A stretch of DNA of 64,000 nt from Alteromonas sp. CI.11.F.A3 (GCF_032925565.1 NZ_CP136708.1:3224001-3288000); one strand, 5' to 3'; shown: positions 1 through 10,016, counted from the first letter of the stretch. Program-made: numbers and translations. Notes: a model not told the origin generated them from the sequence alone.

Positions 1-978
1 GCTTATTAGGCACAACACCGCTTTGCCAGCATCTAGCGCTTGCTCAATGGTTTCAACTCGCCACTCTTCGGTAGTAATAGCTATTTTACTTTCTTGCGCC
101 TGACGTAAAAAATCAGCTTCTACTTGCCCAACAATATGCTTTTTGTGCTCACTTCTTACGCCGTCTGTAAATAATGGTAACGGTTGGTTGATTAACACTT
201 CTACCGTAAACCCTTCTATTTGCGCTGCCAGCGCCAACCCAACAGGGTGGCAACCACCATGGCCTGACGTCATAAATATTGTGGTCGCTGTTCGCCAAAT
301 CGACAGTTCTTTTTGTTGGTTCATTACATAGGTATCTTGCAAGGAATACATGGCCATCATTAATGCCGATGGCCCGCAGGTAAATTCAGTCGTTTGCTGA
401 TACCAAGGATAGATGGCATGAGACAAGGCTTTCGATGGCACTAACACCTTTTGCATACGCAATGCGTTTGAATGATCATCGTAATAATCTACGTACATGC
501 CAAACTGTTTGAAACCTAGACGTTGGTAAAGTGAAATAGCGCCCTTATTGTCCGCAGACACTTCTAGACGCATAAAGCGCTTTCCCTTGGCTAACGCCTG
601 CTCCCCTAGTCTTGTTATTAACTTTTCAGCTATTCCCAAACCACGGGCTTCTGGTAACACGGCAATTGAATACAGCCGAGTGAGTTGCGTGCCTCTACGA
701 AGTAACAATAGTCCATAACCCGATAGGGTCACTCCTTGTGCGGTGTGATGCTCGGCAATATAAAATTCAGCATGTTTAGCCGTAACGTAAAAACGAAAGC
801 GACGAACATTCAGCTTATCGCTTTTAAAACACGTGTTTTCGATGTGCTGTATTTGTTTCACATCCTCTAACGTAGCTTTTCTCAACTGAATGGTTATAGC
901 TGCATTCATTTCAGCCTCACGATCACTTTTATATTCAGGCGCCAGCCCACTGCTTTCAAACGCAAGTGCACCTTTCAT
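1..978 (-). CDS. GNAT acetyltransferase fused to C39-like peptidase (partial)
   Basis: This reading frame begins at ATG 978 and is still open at the window edge, so only the first 326 codons are visible. Residues about 28-165 form a GNAT fold with the acetyl-CoA loop ARGLGIAEKL near residue 111. From about residue 188 the protein becomes a C39/papain-like domain: YPWYQQTTEFTCGPSALMM places the likely nucleophile at Cys201, and GHGGCHP follows. Proteins with this fusion are known in proteobacteria next to RimK-like ligases, and they were predicted from genomics to work in peptide synthesis or modification. The start lies 2 bases behind the stop of the RimK-like gene, so the two are very likely co-transcribed and perhaps translationally coupled. 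An internal ATG at 909 is an alternative start. The substrate is unknown. Confidence 0.85.
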   Translation of the reverse strand, partial: MKGALAFESSGLAPEYKSDREAEMNAAITIQLRKATLEDVKQIQHIENTCFKSDKLNVRRFRFYVTAKHAEFYIAEHHTAQGVTLSGYGLLLLRRGTQLTRLYSIAVLPEARGLGIAEKLITRLGEQALAKGKRFMRLEVSADNKGAISLYQRLGFKQFGMYVDYYDDHSNALRMQKVLVPSKALSHAIYPWYQQTTEFTCGPSALMMAMYSLQDTYVMNQQKELSIWRTATTIFMTSGHGGCHPVGLALAAQIEGFTVEVLINQPLPLFTDGVRSEHKKHIVGQVEADFLRQAQESKIAITTEEWRVETIEQALDAGKAVLCLIS

Positions 979-980
979 GC

Positions 981-2492
981 TTATCGCCCTCGTCGCTCTA
1001 GTCTGTCAGCAAACTCCTGCATAATTAACTCATACAAGGCTTTGCCCAAATATTTGTCTTCCACCCCAGCATCTATACTTGGGTTGTCGTTGACTTCAAT
1101 CACGTATACCTGATTGCCTGAATGCTTGATGTCTACACCGTATAAACCATCCCCCACAACCTTGGCTGCTTTAATGGCTGCCTGTAAAACGGGCTTAGGA
1201 ACTTCAAAGGTTGGCATTGTTGTAAATCCACCGGATGAAAAACGCTCGCCTTGATGGTGATAAATTTGCCAATGATTACGCGCCATAAAATACTGACAGG
1301 CATAAATCGGCTTACCGCCCAACATACCAATACGCCAATCAAACTCGGTAAATATATACTCTTGAACCAGTACTAAGGCCGATTCAGCCAACATTTCAAC
1401 CAAGCGAGCTTTTAACACATCGCGGTTTTCTGCTTTGTGCACACCACGAGAAAACGAGCTTTCCGGTAACTTCAATACCAAAGGTAAGCCGAACTCTTCA
1501 ATAAGCTTATCGCAGGTTTCATCATCAGAATTCGACACAAACGTAGCCTTCGGTGCCGGTACTTTTTGATACGTAAACGCATCTTGTAAAAACACTTTGT
1601 TGCAACAGCGCAATATAGACTGAGTATCATCCATCACTATCACCCCTTCTCGTTCAGCCGCTCTGGCTAAACGGTAGGTGTGGTGGTCTATTGCCGTAGT
1701 TTCACGAATAAATAATGCATCATAGTGCCCCAAATCTTCAGGCGACAAACGTGAAACCACATCCGCTCTAAACCCCATCTTTTCAGCGGCTTTTACAAAG
1801 TGGCGAATCGCTTTTTCGTCGCTAGGTGGCGTCGATTCATCAGGGTTAACCAAAATAGCCATATCCCAACGAGTGCGCTTACTTGCTTTAGTCGCACGCC
1901 ATTGTTTCGTGGTGTAGCTTTCTAATTGTGCAATACACAACTGCTGTTGTTTGCTATCTAGCGCAGTAAAGGGCTTAGCCGCAATGTCAGCAAAGCCAAC
2001 CACGTTGTGTTTGCCACTTACCTTTTTACTGTCCTTTTTGTTTTCTTGTATGTCCGCACGTAAATCAGACACTGACATGGTAAGTAGCAAAATCGGACAT
2101 GGATACTTTTCAAACGCTTGACGCGCTACACGCTTAAACCGCTGATCTTTAACTTCACCAAAAAGTACCAATAAAGGCGCAGCAGGAATGTCAATATTAT
2201 CAACGGGTAATGACAACGCAAAAGGCAGTCTATCCACACTGCGTGCTTCTGCTAGTCGAAGGTCGTTAATGGTATTTACGCCGGGCAATACCAAGTGATT
2301 GCGCGCCTGTGCTAACAATGAACAGTAATACCCTTGGCTTAAATAACGGGTGGTGTCACACAGGTTTATTACCCGTATTTTTGGTTCATTAAGTTTCGGA
2401 AATTCCGCCAAGTAATCTTGAAAGGTAAGTACCGTTAACGCTGTTTCGCTAAATGGCGTAACATCGTCAGCCACAATCAACGTATTGTGCAT
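981..2492 (-). CDS. RimK-family ATP-grasp ligase with RLAN-type N-terminus
   Basis: The 503-residue protein has a C-terminal ATP-grasp domain (about residues 295-495). The nucleotide/Mg2+ region includes LPLVLKLPESSFSRGV, VLVQEYIFTEFDWRIG and the closing EVNDNPSID, as in RimK-type carboxylate-amine ligases. The first 200 or so residues resemble the N-terminal module of the long RimK-like proteins, not the short RimK that glutamylates ribosomal protein S6 (about 300 residues). The family joins an amino acid to a carboxylate through an acyl-phosphate. Together with the downstream GNAT/C39 fusion it looks like a two-gene peptide-ligation system; the target is not visible. A second reading frame inside it is a shadow. 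Confidence 0.88.
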   Translation of the reverse strand: MHNTLIVADDVTPFSETALTVLTFQDYLAEFPKLNEPKIRVINLCDTTRYLSQGYYCSLLAQARNHLVLPGVNTINDLRLAEARSVDRLPFALSLPVDNIDIPAAPLLVLFGEVKDQRFKRVARQAFEKYPCPILLLTMSVSDLRADIQENKKDSKKVSGKHNVVGFADIAAKPFTALDSKQQQLCIAQLESYTTKQWRATKASKRTRWDMAILVNPDESTPPSDEKAIRHFVKAAEKMGFRADVVSRLSPEDLGHYDALFIRETTAIDHHTYRLARAAEREGVIVMDDTQSILRCCNKVFLQDAFTYQKVPAPKATFVSNSDDETCDKLIEEFGLPLVLKLPESSFSRGVHKAENRDVLKARLVEMLAESALVLVQEYIFTEFDWRIGMLGGKPIYACQYFMARNHWQIYHHQGERFSSGGFTTMPTFEVPKPVLQAAIKAAKVVGDGLYGVDIKHSGNQVYVIEVNDNPSIDAGVEDKYLGKALYELIMQEFADRLERRGR

Positions 2493-2831
2493 GTAATTCG
2501 CTTCTAAATAATATTAAGTAAGTTACAATTCGAGTAGTGCAGCATGAGGAATAATACTCACCACCACTCAAGTAAGAATGGCGCTGAGTTTACGCCTAAA
2601 GTGAAAATTGCAAAGTGAATTGAGCACGGCTTTTTTTCATCGTTAAGACAACGAAAACTTATCTATCACATTGGATTATTGATGGCGTAGCGCAGTTGTT
2701 CGTTAAAAAGCGCTAGGCGATGATTCAAGCTCAGCTAAAATAAGGCGATAGCCGAAGATAATTGTCGTTTTCACTTAGCTTTTTTATAAAAAAACTGCGA
2801 ACAGATTTCAGAAAAACAAGTAGGAGATTGT
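2493..2831. other. Intergenic region between divergent genes
   Basis: This 339-base AT-rich stretch separates the RimK-like gene (reverse) from the antiporter gene (forward) and should hold both promoters. AGGAG at 2822-2826 is a good ribosome binding site for the antiporter. I saw no convincing gene, terminator hairpin or repeat. Confidence 0.6.
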
Positions 2832-3800
2832 ATGTTATTAGCCAGTTTAGCCATTCTTGTGGGGCTACCGGTTTTGCTATGGAGCGCAGGGAAATTTGTA
2901 GGCGGCGCAGCATCTGTCGCTAATCATTTTGGGGTGTCTCCCCTTCTAATTGGCATGCTCATTATTGGTTTTGGAACATCAGCACCTGAAATCATTGTCT
3001 CAATCTTTGCAGCCATTCAGGGGAATTCAGGTATTGCGCTAGGTAATGCCTACGGCTCGAACATCGCTAACATACTGCTTATTTTAGGATTAACCGCGCT
3101 TATCAGCCCTATAGCGGTTAAATCGAACATTATTAAAAAGGAAATTCCTGTATTGCTGGGCATTACCTTTTTCGCCTCATGGCAGGTGCTAGACCAATCG
3201 GTTTCAAAGGATGATGCTTTTTCATTACTTGGCCTTTTTGTACTGCTCATTTCGTGGAGTATTTGGCATGGTATGCAAGGCAGTAAAGACAAACTTGCCG
3301 ATGAATACAGCGAGGAAATAAACGCATCTGAAGGTACAATCAAAACCCATATAATATGGCTTCTTACGGGTCTATTACTGCTAGTAGCCAGTTCTCGCAT
3401 GTTGGTGTGGGGCGCTGTTGAAGTGGCTACCTACTTTGGCGTTAGCGATACCATCATTGGCTTAACCGTTATTGCGATTGGAACCTCGTTACCTGAGCTT
3501 GCTTCATCGCTTATTGCAGTGAAAAAAGGTGAACACGATTTAGCATTAGGTAATGTTATTGGCTCTAACATGTTTAACACATTAGCCGTGGTGGGTATTG
3601 CAGGTACTATTCAGCCTATGACCGTAAGTGCTGACTTCTTATATCGCGATGTGGTCGTGATGTTGGCAGCAACCGTAGCACTGTTTATATTTTGCATAGG
3701 CTACAAACGCCAAGGGCGCTTAAACCGAGTAGAAGGCGGAGCATTTGTGGCAGCTTATGCCATTTACACCTATTGGCTCATTAGCATCGCCTTTATGTAG
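2832..3800 (+). CDS. Calcium/sodium antiporter, YrbG/CaxA type
   Basis: This 322-residue inner-membrane protein belongs to the Ca2+:cation antiporter superfamily. It shows the two internally repeated alpha motifs: GFGTSAPEIIVS with GNAYGSNIANILLILG in the first half, and AIGTSLPELASS with GNVIGSNMFNTLAVVG in the second. About ten hydrophobic segments are present, with a short charged loop in the middle (KDKLADEYSEE), typical of YrbG-like exchangers. An AGGAG site sits 5 bases before ATG 2832. The family exchanges cytosolic Ca2+ (or other cations) for Na+ or H+; the ion specificity cannot be told from sequence. Its last 8 bases overlap the convergent gene on the other strand. Confidence 0.9.
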   Translation: MLLASLAILVGLPVLLWSAGKFVGGAASVANHFGVSPLLIGMLIIGFGTSAPEIIVSIFAAIQGNSGIALGNAYGSNIANILLILGLTALISPIAVKSNIIKKEIPVLLGITFFASWQVLDQSVSKDDAFSLLGLFVLLISWSIWHGMQGSKDKLADEYSEEINASEGTIKTHIIWLLTGLLLLVASSRMLVWGAVEVATYFGVSDTIIGLTVIAIGTSLPELASSLIAVKKGEHDLALGNVIGSNMFNTLAVVGIAGTIQPMTVSADFLYRDVVVMLAATVALFIFCIGYKRQGRLNRVEGGAFVAAYAIYTYWLISIAFM

Positions 3801-4188
3801 CGACTCCCATGGTAGTGGCCAGCGTAATAAGGCTAATAACAGCTATGCTGGCCAATACGAATAAATTAAAACCAAACTGATCACCCTGCCGCCTGCTGCG
3901 GCGGGCGCGCATTACAATACTTACCAAACTTACCAACAAACATACTTGCAGCATGATTTGCATGGCTTTTACATATTCAGCCGACCATCCTGTGTCGCCT
4001 TCAATGCCCCAATATTCTTGAACACCGCTGATAAAATCGGGGCGAGCAAAGTGAAATAGAACCAAGGTGACTACTAGTGCTAACCACCCTATTACATTGA
4101 GGGCCAGCATCACGCGAAAGAAATTCGTTTCGGTTCTAGGTCTTGAACGTCGCTCTTCAACACCGTACGGATTATATTTATTTCCCAT
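3793..4188 (-). CDS. Hypothetical membrane protein, 131 aa
   Basis: I do not recognise a named family. The protein has a polar, arginine-rich N-terminus (NPYGVEERRSRPRTE), then three hydrophobic segments at about residues 27-47, 72-92 and 108-128, separated by an acidic loop and the basic stretch RARRSRRQGDQ. That pattern predicts a small inner-membrane protein with three helices. It is convergent with the antiporter gene and overlaps its 3' end by 8 bases, which argues against a strong terminator between them. The next gene upstream on the other side is asnS, divergently transcribed, about 290 bases away. Confidence 0.75.
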   Translation of the reverse strand: MGNKYNPYGVEERRSRPRTETNFFRVMLALNVIGWLALVVTLVLFHFARPDFISGVQEYWGIEGDTGWSAEYVKAMQIMLQVCLLVSLVSIVMRARRSRRQGDQFGFNLFVLASIAVISLITLATTMGVAT

Positions 4189-4480
4189 TTGTCACTCTGT
4201 TCTCTGGCATCCCGCTTTAGGTTGAGTATACTAGCGTGCTATTGGATTATGCGTTATTAGCGGTATTTATTTTTAGTCTTCTCGTAAACGCCATTCTCGC
4301 GTTTTTGAAATGACTAAGTGCTATCTCGCTTTTTCAGGATGAAAATTCTAAAACATGCTGAATTATCGGCAGAAAATCCAAAAGATTGACGTAAAAACCA
4401 TTATTAGTGCAAATGCACATTGTTGTTGCTTGTGGACAATGACACAAAACAGCATAAATCAGTGAGACGGAGAAATTAAC

Positions 4481-5878
4481 ATGACGCATGCGCCCGTTGT
4501 CGACGTACTTAAAGGTAAGTACGCAGTTGGCGAATCGGTAACCGTTAAAGGTTGGGTAAGAACACGCCGCGACTCTAAGGCTGGGTTATCTTTTATAGCA
4601 CTACACGATGGTAGTTGCTTTGACCCTATTCAAGTGGTGGCACTGAGTTCTCTGTCAAATTACGCTGACGTACAGCGTTTAACAGCAAGTTGCTCACTAT
4701 CAGTGACTGGTGTGGTAAAAGCCTCTCAGGGCCAAGGCCAATCAGTAGAAATTGAAGCCACTGAGGTTGAGGTATTAGGTTGGGTAGAAAACCCAGATAC
4801 TTACCCAATGTCAGCGAAGCGTCACAGTATCGAGTACTTAAGAGAATACGCTCACCTGCGCCCTCGCACTAATGTAATTGGTGCGGTAACGCGTGTGCGT
4901 AACTGCTTATCACAAGCTATACATCGCTTCTTCCATGAGCGCGGCCATTTTTGGGTATCTACTCCAATTTTAACGGCAAGTGACACAGAAGGCGCTGGTG
5001 AAATGTTCCGCGTATCTACATTAGATATGATGAACCTGCCATTAGACGACAAAGGTAACGTTGATTACTCAGAAGATTTCTTCGGTAAAGAAACCTACCT
5101 TACTGTATCAGGTCAGTTGAACGTTGAAACCTATTGCACAGCCATGTCTAAGGTTTATACCTTTGGACCTACTTTCCGCGCTGAAAACTCAAACACCTCT
5201 CGCCATTTGGCTGAGTTCTGGATGATTGAGCCGGAAGTTGCCTTTGCTGATTTGAGTGATATAGCTCAGTTAGCGGAAGACATGTTGAAATATGTGTGTA
5301 AAGCCGTGCTTGAAGAACTGCCAGATGACATGAACTTCTTTGCTCAACGCATCAAGAAAGATGCCGTTGAACGCTTAGAAAAGTTAGTGAGTTCTGATTT
5401 TGTTCGCATGGATTACACAGACGCTATCGATATTCTACAGAACTGCGGCAAAACATTTGAATTCCCTGTTGAATGGGGAATTGATTTATCTTCAGAGCAC
5501 GAGCGCTATTTAGCCGAAGAACACGTTGGCGCGCCTATTATTATGCAAAACTATCCTAAGGATATTAAAGCATTCTATATGCGTATTAACGACGATGGCA
5601 AAACCGTTGCCGCTATGGACGTACTTGCACCAGGTATTGGTGAGATTATTGGTGGTTCACAGCGTGAAGAACGCCTTGATGTTTTCGACGCCCGTTTGGA
5701 AGAAATGGAATTGTCGAAAGAAGACTACGCTTGGTATCGCGACCTTCGCCGTTATGGCACCGTGCCACACTCTGGTTTCGGACTCGGTTTCGAGCGCCTA
5801 GTCGCTTATGTTACTGGTATGCAAAACGTGCGTGATGTTATTCCATTCCCACGTACACCAGGTAACGCTAGCTTCTAA
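4481..5878 (+). CDS. asnS: Asparagine--tRNA ligase
   Basis: This cytosolic class II aminoacyl-tRNA synthetase charges tRNA-Asn with asparagine. The 465 residues match the usual length (E. coli 466). An OB-fold anticodon-binding domain covers about residues 1-110 ([18 protein letters not shown]). The catalytic core follows with motif 1 around [15 protein letters not shown], motif 2 [20 protein letters not shown] and motif 3 [10 protein letters not shown] near the C-terminus. The start ATG 4481 lies behind GACGGAG. It is monocistronic: a strong hairpin terminator follows 24 bases after the stop, and about 290 bases of non-coding DNA precede it. Confidence 0.98.
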   Translation: MTHAPVVDVLKGKYAVGESVTVKGWVRTRRDSKAGLSFIALHDGSCFDPIQVVALSSLSNYADVQRLTASCSLSVTGVVKASQGQGQSVEIEATEVEVLGWVENPDTYPMSAKRHSIEYLREYAHLRPRTNVIGAVTRVRNCLSQAIHRFFHERGHFWVSTPILTASDTEGAGEMFRVSTLDMMNLPLDDKGNVDYSEDFFGKETYLTVSGQLNVETYCTAMSKVYTFGPTFRAENSNTSRHLAEFWMIEPEVAFADLSDIAQLAEDMLKYVCKAVLEELPDDMNFFAQRIKKDAVERLEKLVSSDFVRMDYTDAIDILQNCGKTFEFPVEWGIDLSSEHERYLAEEHVGAPIIMQNYPKDIKAFYMRINDDGKTVAAMDVLAPGIGEIIGGSQREERLDVFDARLEEMELSKEDYAWYRDLRRYGTVPHSGFGLGFERLVAYVTGMQNVRDVIPFPRTPGNASF

Positions 5879-5901
5879 ATTGCGGTTAATTTTGTGTATA
5901 T

Positions 5902-5929
5902 AAAGCCAGCACCTTGTGCTGGCTTTTTT
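5902..5929 (+). terminator. Rho-independent terminator of asnS
   Basis: An 11-bp stem (AAAGCCAGCAC with GTGCTGGCTTT, loop CTT) runs into a T tract. Because the left arm starts with A residues it may also stop transcripts coming from the reverse-strand gene at 6015. Confidence 0.9.
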
Positions 5930-6014
5930 ATTATTTGTATTCAACGTGACTTGCTTTTAATCGTTCCATGCTTGCCTATTAAAGCCTATCTAATAAGATA
6001 TAGCTAAGGACTGT

Positions 6015-7040
6015 CTAAGGCGTAACGCTATTACCAATGGCCGCTGAACGACACGGTATTACCGTATAGGTATAGCCAACCTCATCATTTTCCAAAGGCC
6101 TGATAGTTAAAATTTCATAGTCGTTTAATTCCACAATCCGTGTACCTTCTGGAATAGCGCAACGAGAAAACTCATCACTTTCATATTTAAAGATAAACTC
6201 AGCCAGCAATTGCTTTTGCATAAGTTTAAACTTCGCACCTTGGGCAGCAAGGTCAAAGCTAGTCTCTTTTTCTTCTTCCGTTGTAGCTGGCGAGGCAGTT
6301 TCTGGTAATGCTGTTGCGTTATCGAGTTGGGCAACATTTACACCTCTATCTCCTACTTCTAAGTTTGTTGACACGACCTCAGAGGGCGTGTCTGAGAAAA
6401 GGCTTATCGGCCCAGACACCATCGACATCTCATCTATTATTATCAACACCACTATCATCCATACATAGCGAACTAAAGCAGTGGTGAACACAAACCGGTA
6501 GTCTGGCGCATGCCATAAGCCATGAACACCAAAAGGCTTCAGCAAAAGTAATACGAGTAAATACAGCGGCATAAGCAATTGAGCAAACACTAGCGCTAAT
6601 AGCGTGGTAAAGAAAAACCAACTAGGAAACATGAGGATAATGGCAAAATTATGACTGTACGGTAGTGATGCGGCGCTTACCCCCGAAACACTATTAACTA
6701 ATCCACTTGCCGAGGCCAACGCAAAATTAGCAATTATGGCGTAAATGAAAAGAATTAAGGCTTTGCCCGGCAAGCTATTCCATACCAACATGAACCTTGG
6801 CCAGAATTCATAAAGAATGGCGATCGACACCAATACACCGATTACGACATTAAAGAAGACACCCTGAACATCAAAGAACAGTGCACTAAAAAATACCAAG
6901 GTTGCAGCAGTATAACAACGCTGCGCCAAATTCAGGCTTTTCCAAAACGTCGCTACCCTTGGAACTCGTGCTAACAAGCCTCGCCTCATTATGCGCTTGA
7001 ACACCCCTAGGCGGCGCTGGATTTGAATTATTATGCTCAT
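6015..7040 (-). CDS. Hypothetical multi-pass membrane protein, 341 aa
   Basis: No family recognised. The protein begins with a basic amphipathic stretch (about residues 1-35, RRLGVFKRIMRRGLLARVPRV). About five or six hydrophobic segments follow between residues 45 and 220, including a long one around QLLMPLYLLVLLLLKPFG. The last 120 residues are soluble: an acidic, Thr/Glu-rich linker (ATTEEEKE), a helical part, and a compact C-terminal domain with two cysteines (SRCAIPEG, VIPCRSA). Such architecture suggests an inner-membrane anchor with a small domain on one side. ATG 6989 is an alternative start. It is divergent from pqiA, but nothing ties it to that function. Confidence 0.75.
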   Translation of the reverse strand: MSIIIQIQRRLGVFKRIMRRGLLARVPRVATFWKSLNLAQRCYTAATLVFFSALFFDVQGVFFNVVIGVLVSIAILYEFWPRFMLVWNSLPGKALILFIYAIIANFALASASGLVNSVSGVSAASLPYSHNFAIILMFPSWFFFTTLLALVFAQLLMPLYLLVLLLLKPFGVHGLWHAPDYRFVFTTALVRYVWMIVVLIIIDEMSMVSGPISLFSDTPSEVVSTNLEVGDRGVNVAQLDNATALPETASPATTEEEKETSFDLAAQGAKFKLMQKQLLAEFIFKYESDEFSRCAIPEGTRIVELNDYEILTIRPLENDEVGYTYTVIPCRSAAIGNSVTP

Positions 7041-7242
7041 GTAATGTCTTATATTGTGATTATTTTTAGTTGTAATTATCAGCGAAGCTTCCCGCTAACC
7101 GTGGAATACGCTATTCTGTTAACAATTACATTTCAACGGTTTAACCGTCGTTTTTATAGTTTGGGTTTACAATCCGGCGCTAAAGCTCGGTTCTACAGTT
7201 CAATGTTTCCATTTAGAATAAGGCGTTTGTTTTTTTACCCCT

Positions 7243-8385
7243 ATGACTGAAGGTACTAGGTTAACCCTCGTTTGCGAACAATGCCATCATCGCGTTGTTT
7301 TGCCAGAGTTAAATCATCGGGAACGAGCAATATGTCCTCGATGCCATCATACCTTGCTCACATTCAAGAGAAATGCGAGCGAGCGGCTTTTGGCATTTTC
7401 AATAAGCGCGTTTGTTTTTCTAGCCCTATCCCTACCTTTTAACTTTTTGACTTTTAAATCAAGTGGTCAGAAGCATAGTATCGATCTTCCCGGTGGTCTT
7501 TCCGTGTTAATGGAAAACGACTATTTATCCTTGGCCATTATTACCGGCCTAGCGACACTAATTTTACCCGGCATGGTGCTTTTAGGTTTTATTACCCTTG
7601 GGTTAGCACATTTAAACAATGCGAGAACGCCATTTATTAAGCGGATGTTTTATTGGGTGAGAGCCCTGCTACCGTGGAGTATGGCGGAAATATTCTTAGT
7701 GGGAACATTAGTTAGCTTGATAAAAGTCACCGAACTAGCCGATGTCGCTATTGGTATGTCTTTTTATGCGTTTATTGGCTTCACCGCATTTATGGCTCTA
7801 TCAATGTCTAACTTCGACAGTACAGGGTTTGCATTGTGGCTACACGAAGGCGAGTTACCACCGCCAAAACCTTTAGAAGAAAAACAAGCCAGTGGCAGTA
7901 TACAACGCACTTGGGCACTGCTGCTTACGTCATCCATTTTATATATACCCGCCAATGTATTACCCATCATGCGAACAGAATTTTTCGGCCAAGAAACCCC
8001 AAATACCATTATTGGTGGCGTAATTACGCTTTGGGAGGGGGGCTCATACCCCATCGCCATTATTATTTTAGTGGCAAGCGTAGTAGTGCCAGTCGCCAAA
8101 ATTATCATTCTTTGTTGGTTGAATTTAAGTGTTCAACTTGGCCGAACGGGCTCTACACAATTACGCATTCGCTATTACCGCATAACCGAAGCTATTGGCC
8201 GCTGGTCAATGATTGACGTTTTTGTGGTCGCGGTATTAGTTGCACTAATTCAGATGGGCAATACACTTTCTATTTTTCCTGGCCCCGCAGCGCTTGCGTT
8301 TTGTGCGGTGGTCTTCACTACGATGATAGCCGCTATGACATTTGATTCACGGCTTATTTGGCAGCACTGGAAACAACTACCATGA
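7243..8385 (+). CDS. pqiA: Paraquat-inducible protein A (PqiA)
   Basis: PqiA is the multi-pass inner-membrane partner of the PqiB MCE protein, which forms a conduit thought to carry lipids between inner and outer membrane. The 380-residue protein shows the N-terminal zinc ribbon (CEQC at about residue 10, CPRC at about 31) and two blocks of membrane segments. The second block opens with RTWALLLTSSILYIPANVLP, highly typical of the family. Unlike E. coli PqiA (417 residues), the second CxxC...CxxC ribbon before this block is absent: the linker reads GELPPPKPLEEKQASGS and contains no cysteine. The stop codon overlaps the pqiB start (ATGA), so the two are translationally coupled. Confidence 0.95.
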   Translation: MTEGTRLTLVCEQCHHRVVLPELNHRERAICPRCHHTLLTFKRNASERLLAFSISAFVFLALSLPFNFLTFKSSGQKHSIDLPGGLSVLMENDYLSLAIITGLATLILPGMVLLGFITLGLAHLNNARTPFIKRMFYWVRALLPWSMAEIFLVGTLVSLIKVTELADVAIGMSFYAFIGFTAFMALSMSNFDSTGFALWLHEGELPPPKPLEEKQASGSIQRTWALLLTSSILYIPANVLPIMRTEFFGQETPNTIIGGVITLWEGGSYPIAIIILVASVVVPVAKIIILCWLNLSVQLGRTGSTQLRIRYYRITEAIGRWSMIDVFVVAVLVALIQMGNTLSIFPGPAALAFCAVVFTTMIAAMTFDSRLIWQHWKQLP

Positions 8386-10016
8386 CAGAAGAGGCAAAAA
8401 TCACGTCTACAAAATCAATCTCTCGCATATGGATTATTCCCATATTAGTGGTAGTGGTTGGTGGCTGGATGGTTTATCAGCAATGGAAAAATCAGGGGCC
8501 TCTGATCACCATAGAGTTACAATCTGCCACTGGCATTGAAGTTAACAAAACCCCCATCAAAGTACGGGATTTAGATGTAGGGCAAGTGAAAAAAATCACG
8601 CTAAAGCCCGACTTAGATGGTGTACTAGTTACGGCTCGTATCGATGCTAATGCCTCTCACCTTCTTACTGATAAAAGTGACTTTTGGGTAGTTGCCCCGC
8701 GGATTAGTTTTTCAGAAGTATCAGGCCTAAACACCTTACTCTCTGGAAGTTATATCGCCATGGCTGCGAATGACAGCGGTAAAGAACAACTTAATTTTAT
8801 CGCCCTTGAACGCCCTCCGGTAACACCAGCCGGCACCCCAGGGTTACATGTGATTTTGCAAAGCGATGATGAATTTGCTTATAAACCGGGTGATCCCATC
8901 ATTTATAAAGGTTTCAAAGTGGGTGAGTTTGAAGATGCGGTGTTTAATATTGAAGAGCGTGTGGTCTACTACGATGCATTTATTGAAGCCCCTTACCATA
9001 AGCTTATTACCGAAAATACGCGTTTTTGGGATGTGAGCGGGGTAAAGCTTAAGCTTGAATCCAGCGGCGTCAAAATGGAAACAGGCAGTTTAGAAACTCT
9101 GTTAGCCAACGGTATTACCTTTGGTGTTCCTGAAGGGGTTCAAATCGGTGAACGTGTTGTTGAAAATGCCTTTTTCACAATTTACGGCGATATAGCTACT
9201 GCCTCAAATGCCCGCTACAAACTTGCCGCTGAATACGTGCTTTTGGTTGATGAAAGTGTTCGCGGGCTTACCGTCGGCGCTCCCGTCGAATACCGAGGCA
9301 TTGAAATCGGTAATGTAACGGCTATTAACTCGTTTCCTGCCGTGGAAGGCAACATACTTGAACGTGATTATCCTATTCCCGTCATCATTAATATCTACCC
9401 TGGAAAGGTGAGACAACCTGACACCGAAGAAGGCCTAAATGCCATCAAGCAAACCATGCGTAATTGGCTTCGTAAAGACTTAAGGGCCACCCTTCGAATG
9501 GGTAATGTACTCACTGGCGGCCTTTTTGTAGACTTACAACATGTCTCAAAACCCGATGACAGTGACGAGATAGCGGTGCTGAATGGTTACGAAGTTATTC
9601 CAACCGTGTCTAACGAGTTTACGCAGATTACGCAAAAAGCAGATGCTATTTTAGACAAGATAAATCAATTGCCGTTGGGTGACATGGTATCGAATGTGCT
9701 ATTGGCTGTAGAAGACATGAAGCTGGCTGCCCAATCTGTTGAAACAGCAAGTGATGACTTTGATTTGCTTATTGAAAATGTCGATACCGAGCTGCTCAAT
9801 ACTAATTTAAATCAAGTATTGGTTAGCTTGGACAGCTTGTTAAAGAATTACAGTGAAGGTGGTTTGAGCCAATCTGAAATCAAAGAAACGGTAGATACGA
9901 TGCAAGATACCATGCGTAATCTTCAGCCTTTATTATTGAAGCTAAATCAGTCACCGAATAGTTTAATTTTTACTGATAGCAATAGCTCTGGTATTGAACC
10001 AAAAGCAAAAAATTAG
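8382..10016 (+). CDS. pqiB: Paraquat-inducible protein B, MCE-domain protein
   Basis: This is a periplasm-spanning MCE protein anchored by one N-terminal helix (SRIWIIPILVVVVGGWMVYQQW). Three MCE domains follow, beginning around GIEVNKTPIKVRDLDVGQV, GDPIIYKGFKVGEF and GAPVEYRGIEIGNV. The C-terminal part is helical, as expected for the needle-forming segment of PqiB. I chose ATG 8382 over the in-frame ATG 8358 because it forms the ATGA overlap with the pqiA stop and gives an N-terminus like E. coli PqiB; the product is then 544 residues (E. coli 546). It works with pqiA and the lipoprotein PqiC just downstream. Confidence 0.95.
   Translation: MTEEAKITSTKSISRIWIIPILVVVVGGWMVYQQWKNQGPLITIELQSATGIEVNKTPIKVRDLDVGQVKKITLKPDLDGVLVTARIDANASHLLTDKSDFWVVAPRISFSEVSGLNTLLSGSYIAMAANDSGKEQLNFIALERPPVTPAGTPGLHVILQSDDEFAYKPGDPIIYKGFKVGEFEDAVFNIEERVVYYDAFIEAPYHKLITENTRFWDVSGVKLKLESSGVKMETGSLETLLANGITFGVPEGVQIGERVVENAFFTIYGDIATASNARYKLAAEYVLLVDESVRGLTVGAPVEYRGIEIGNVTAINSFPAVEGNILERDYPIPVIINIYPGKVRQPDTEEGLNAIKQTMRNWLRKDLRATLRMGNVLTGGLFVDLQHVSKPDDSDEIAVLNGYEVIPTVSNEFTQITQKADAILDKINQLPLGDMVSNVLLAVEDMKLAAQSVETASDDFDLLIENVDTELLNTNLNQVLVSLDSLLKNYSEGGLSQSEIKETVDTMQDTMRNLQPLLLKLNQSPNSLIFTDSNSSGIEPKAKN

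Noticed and set aside
7836..8216. Long alternative frame inside pqiA
   Set aside because: Overlaps a certain gene completely and lacks a signal; basic composition is typical of a shadow frame.
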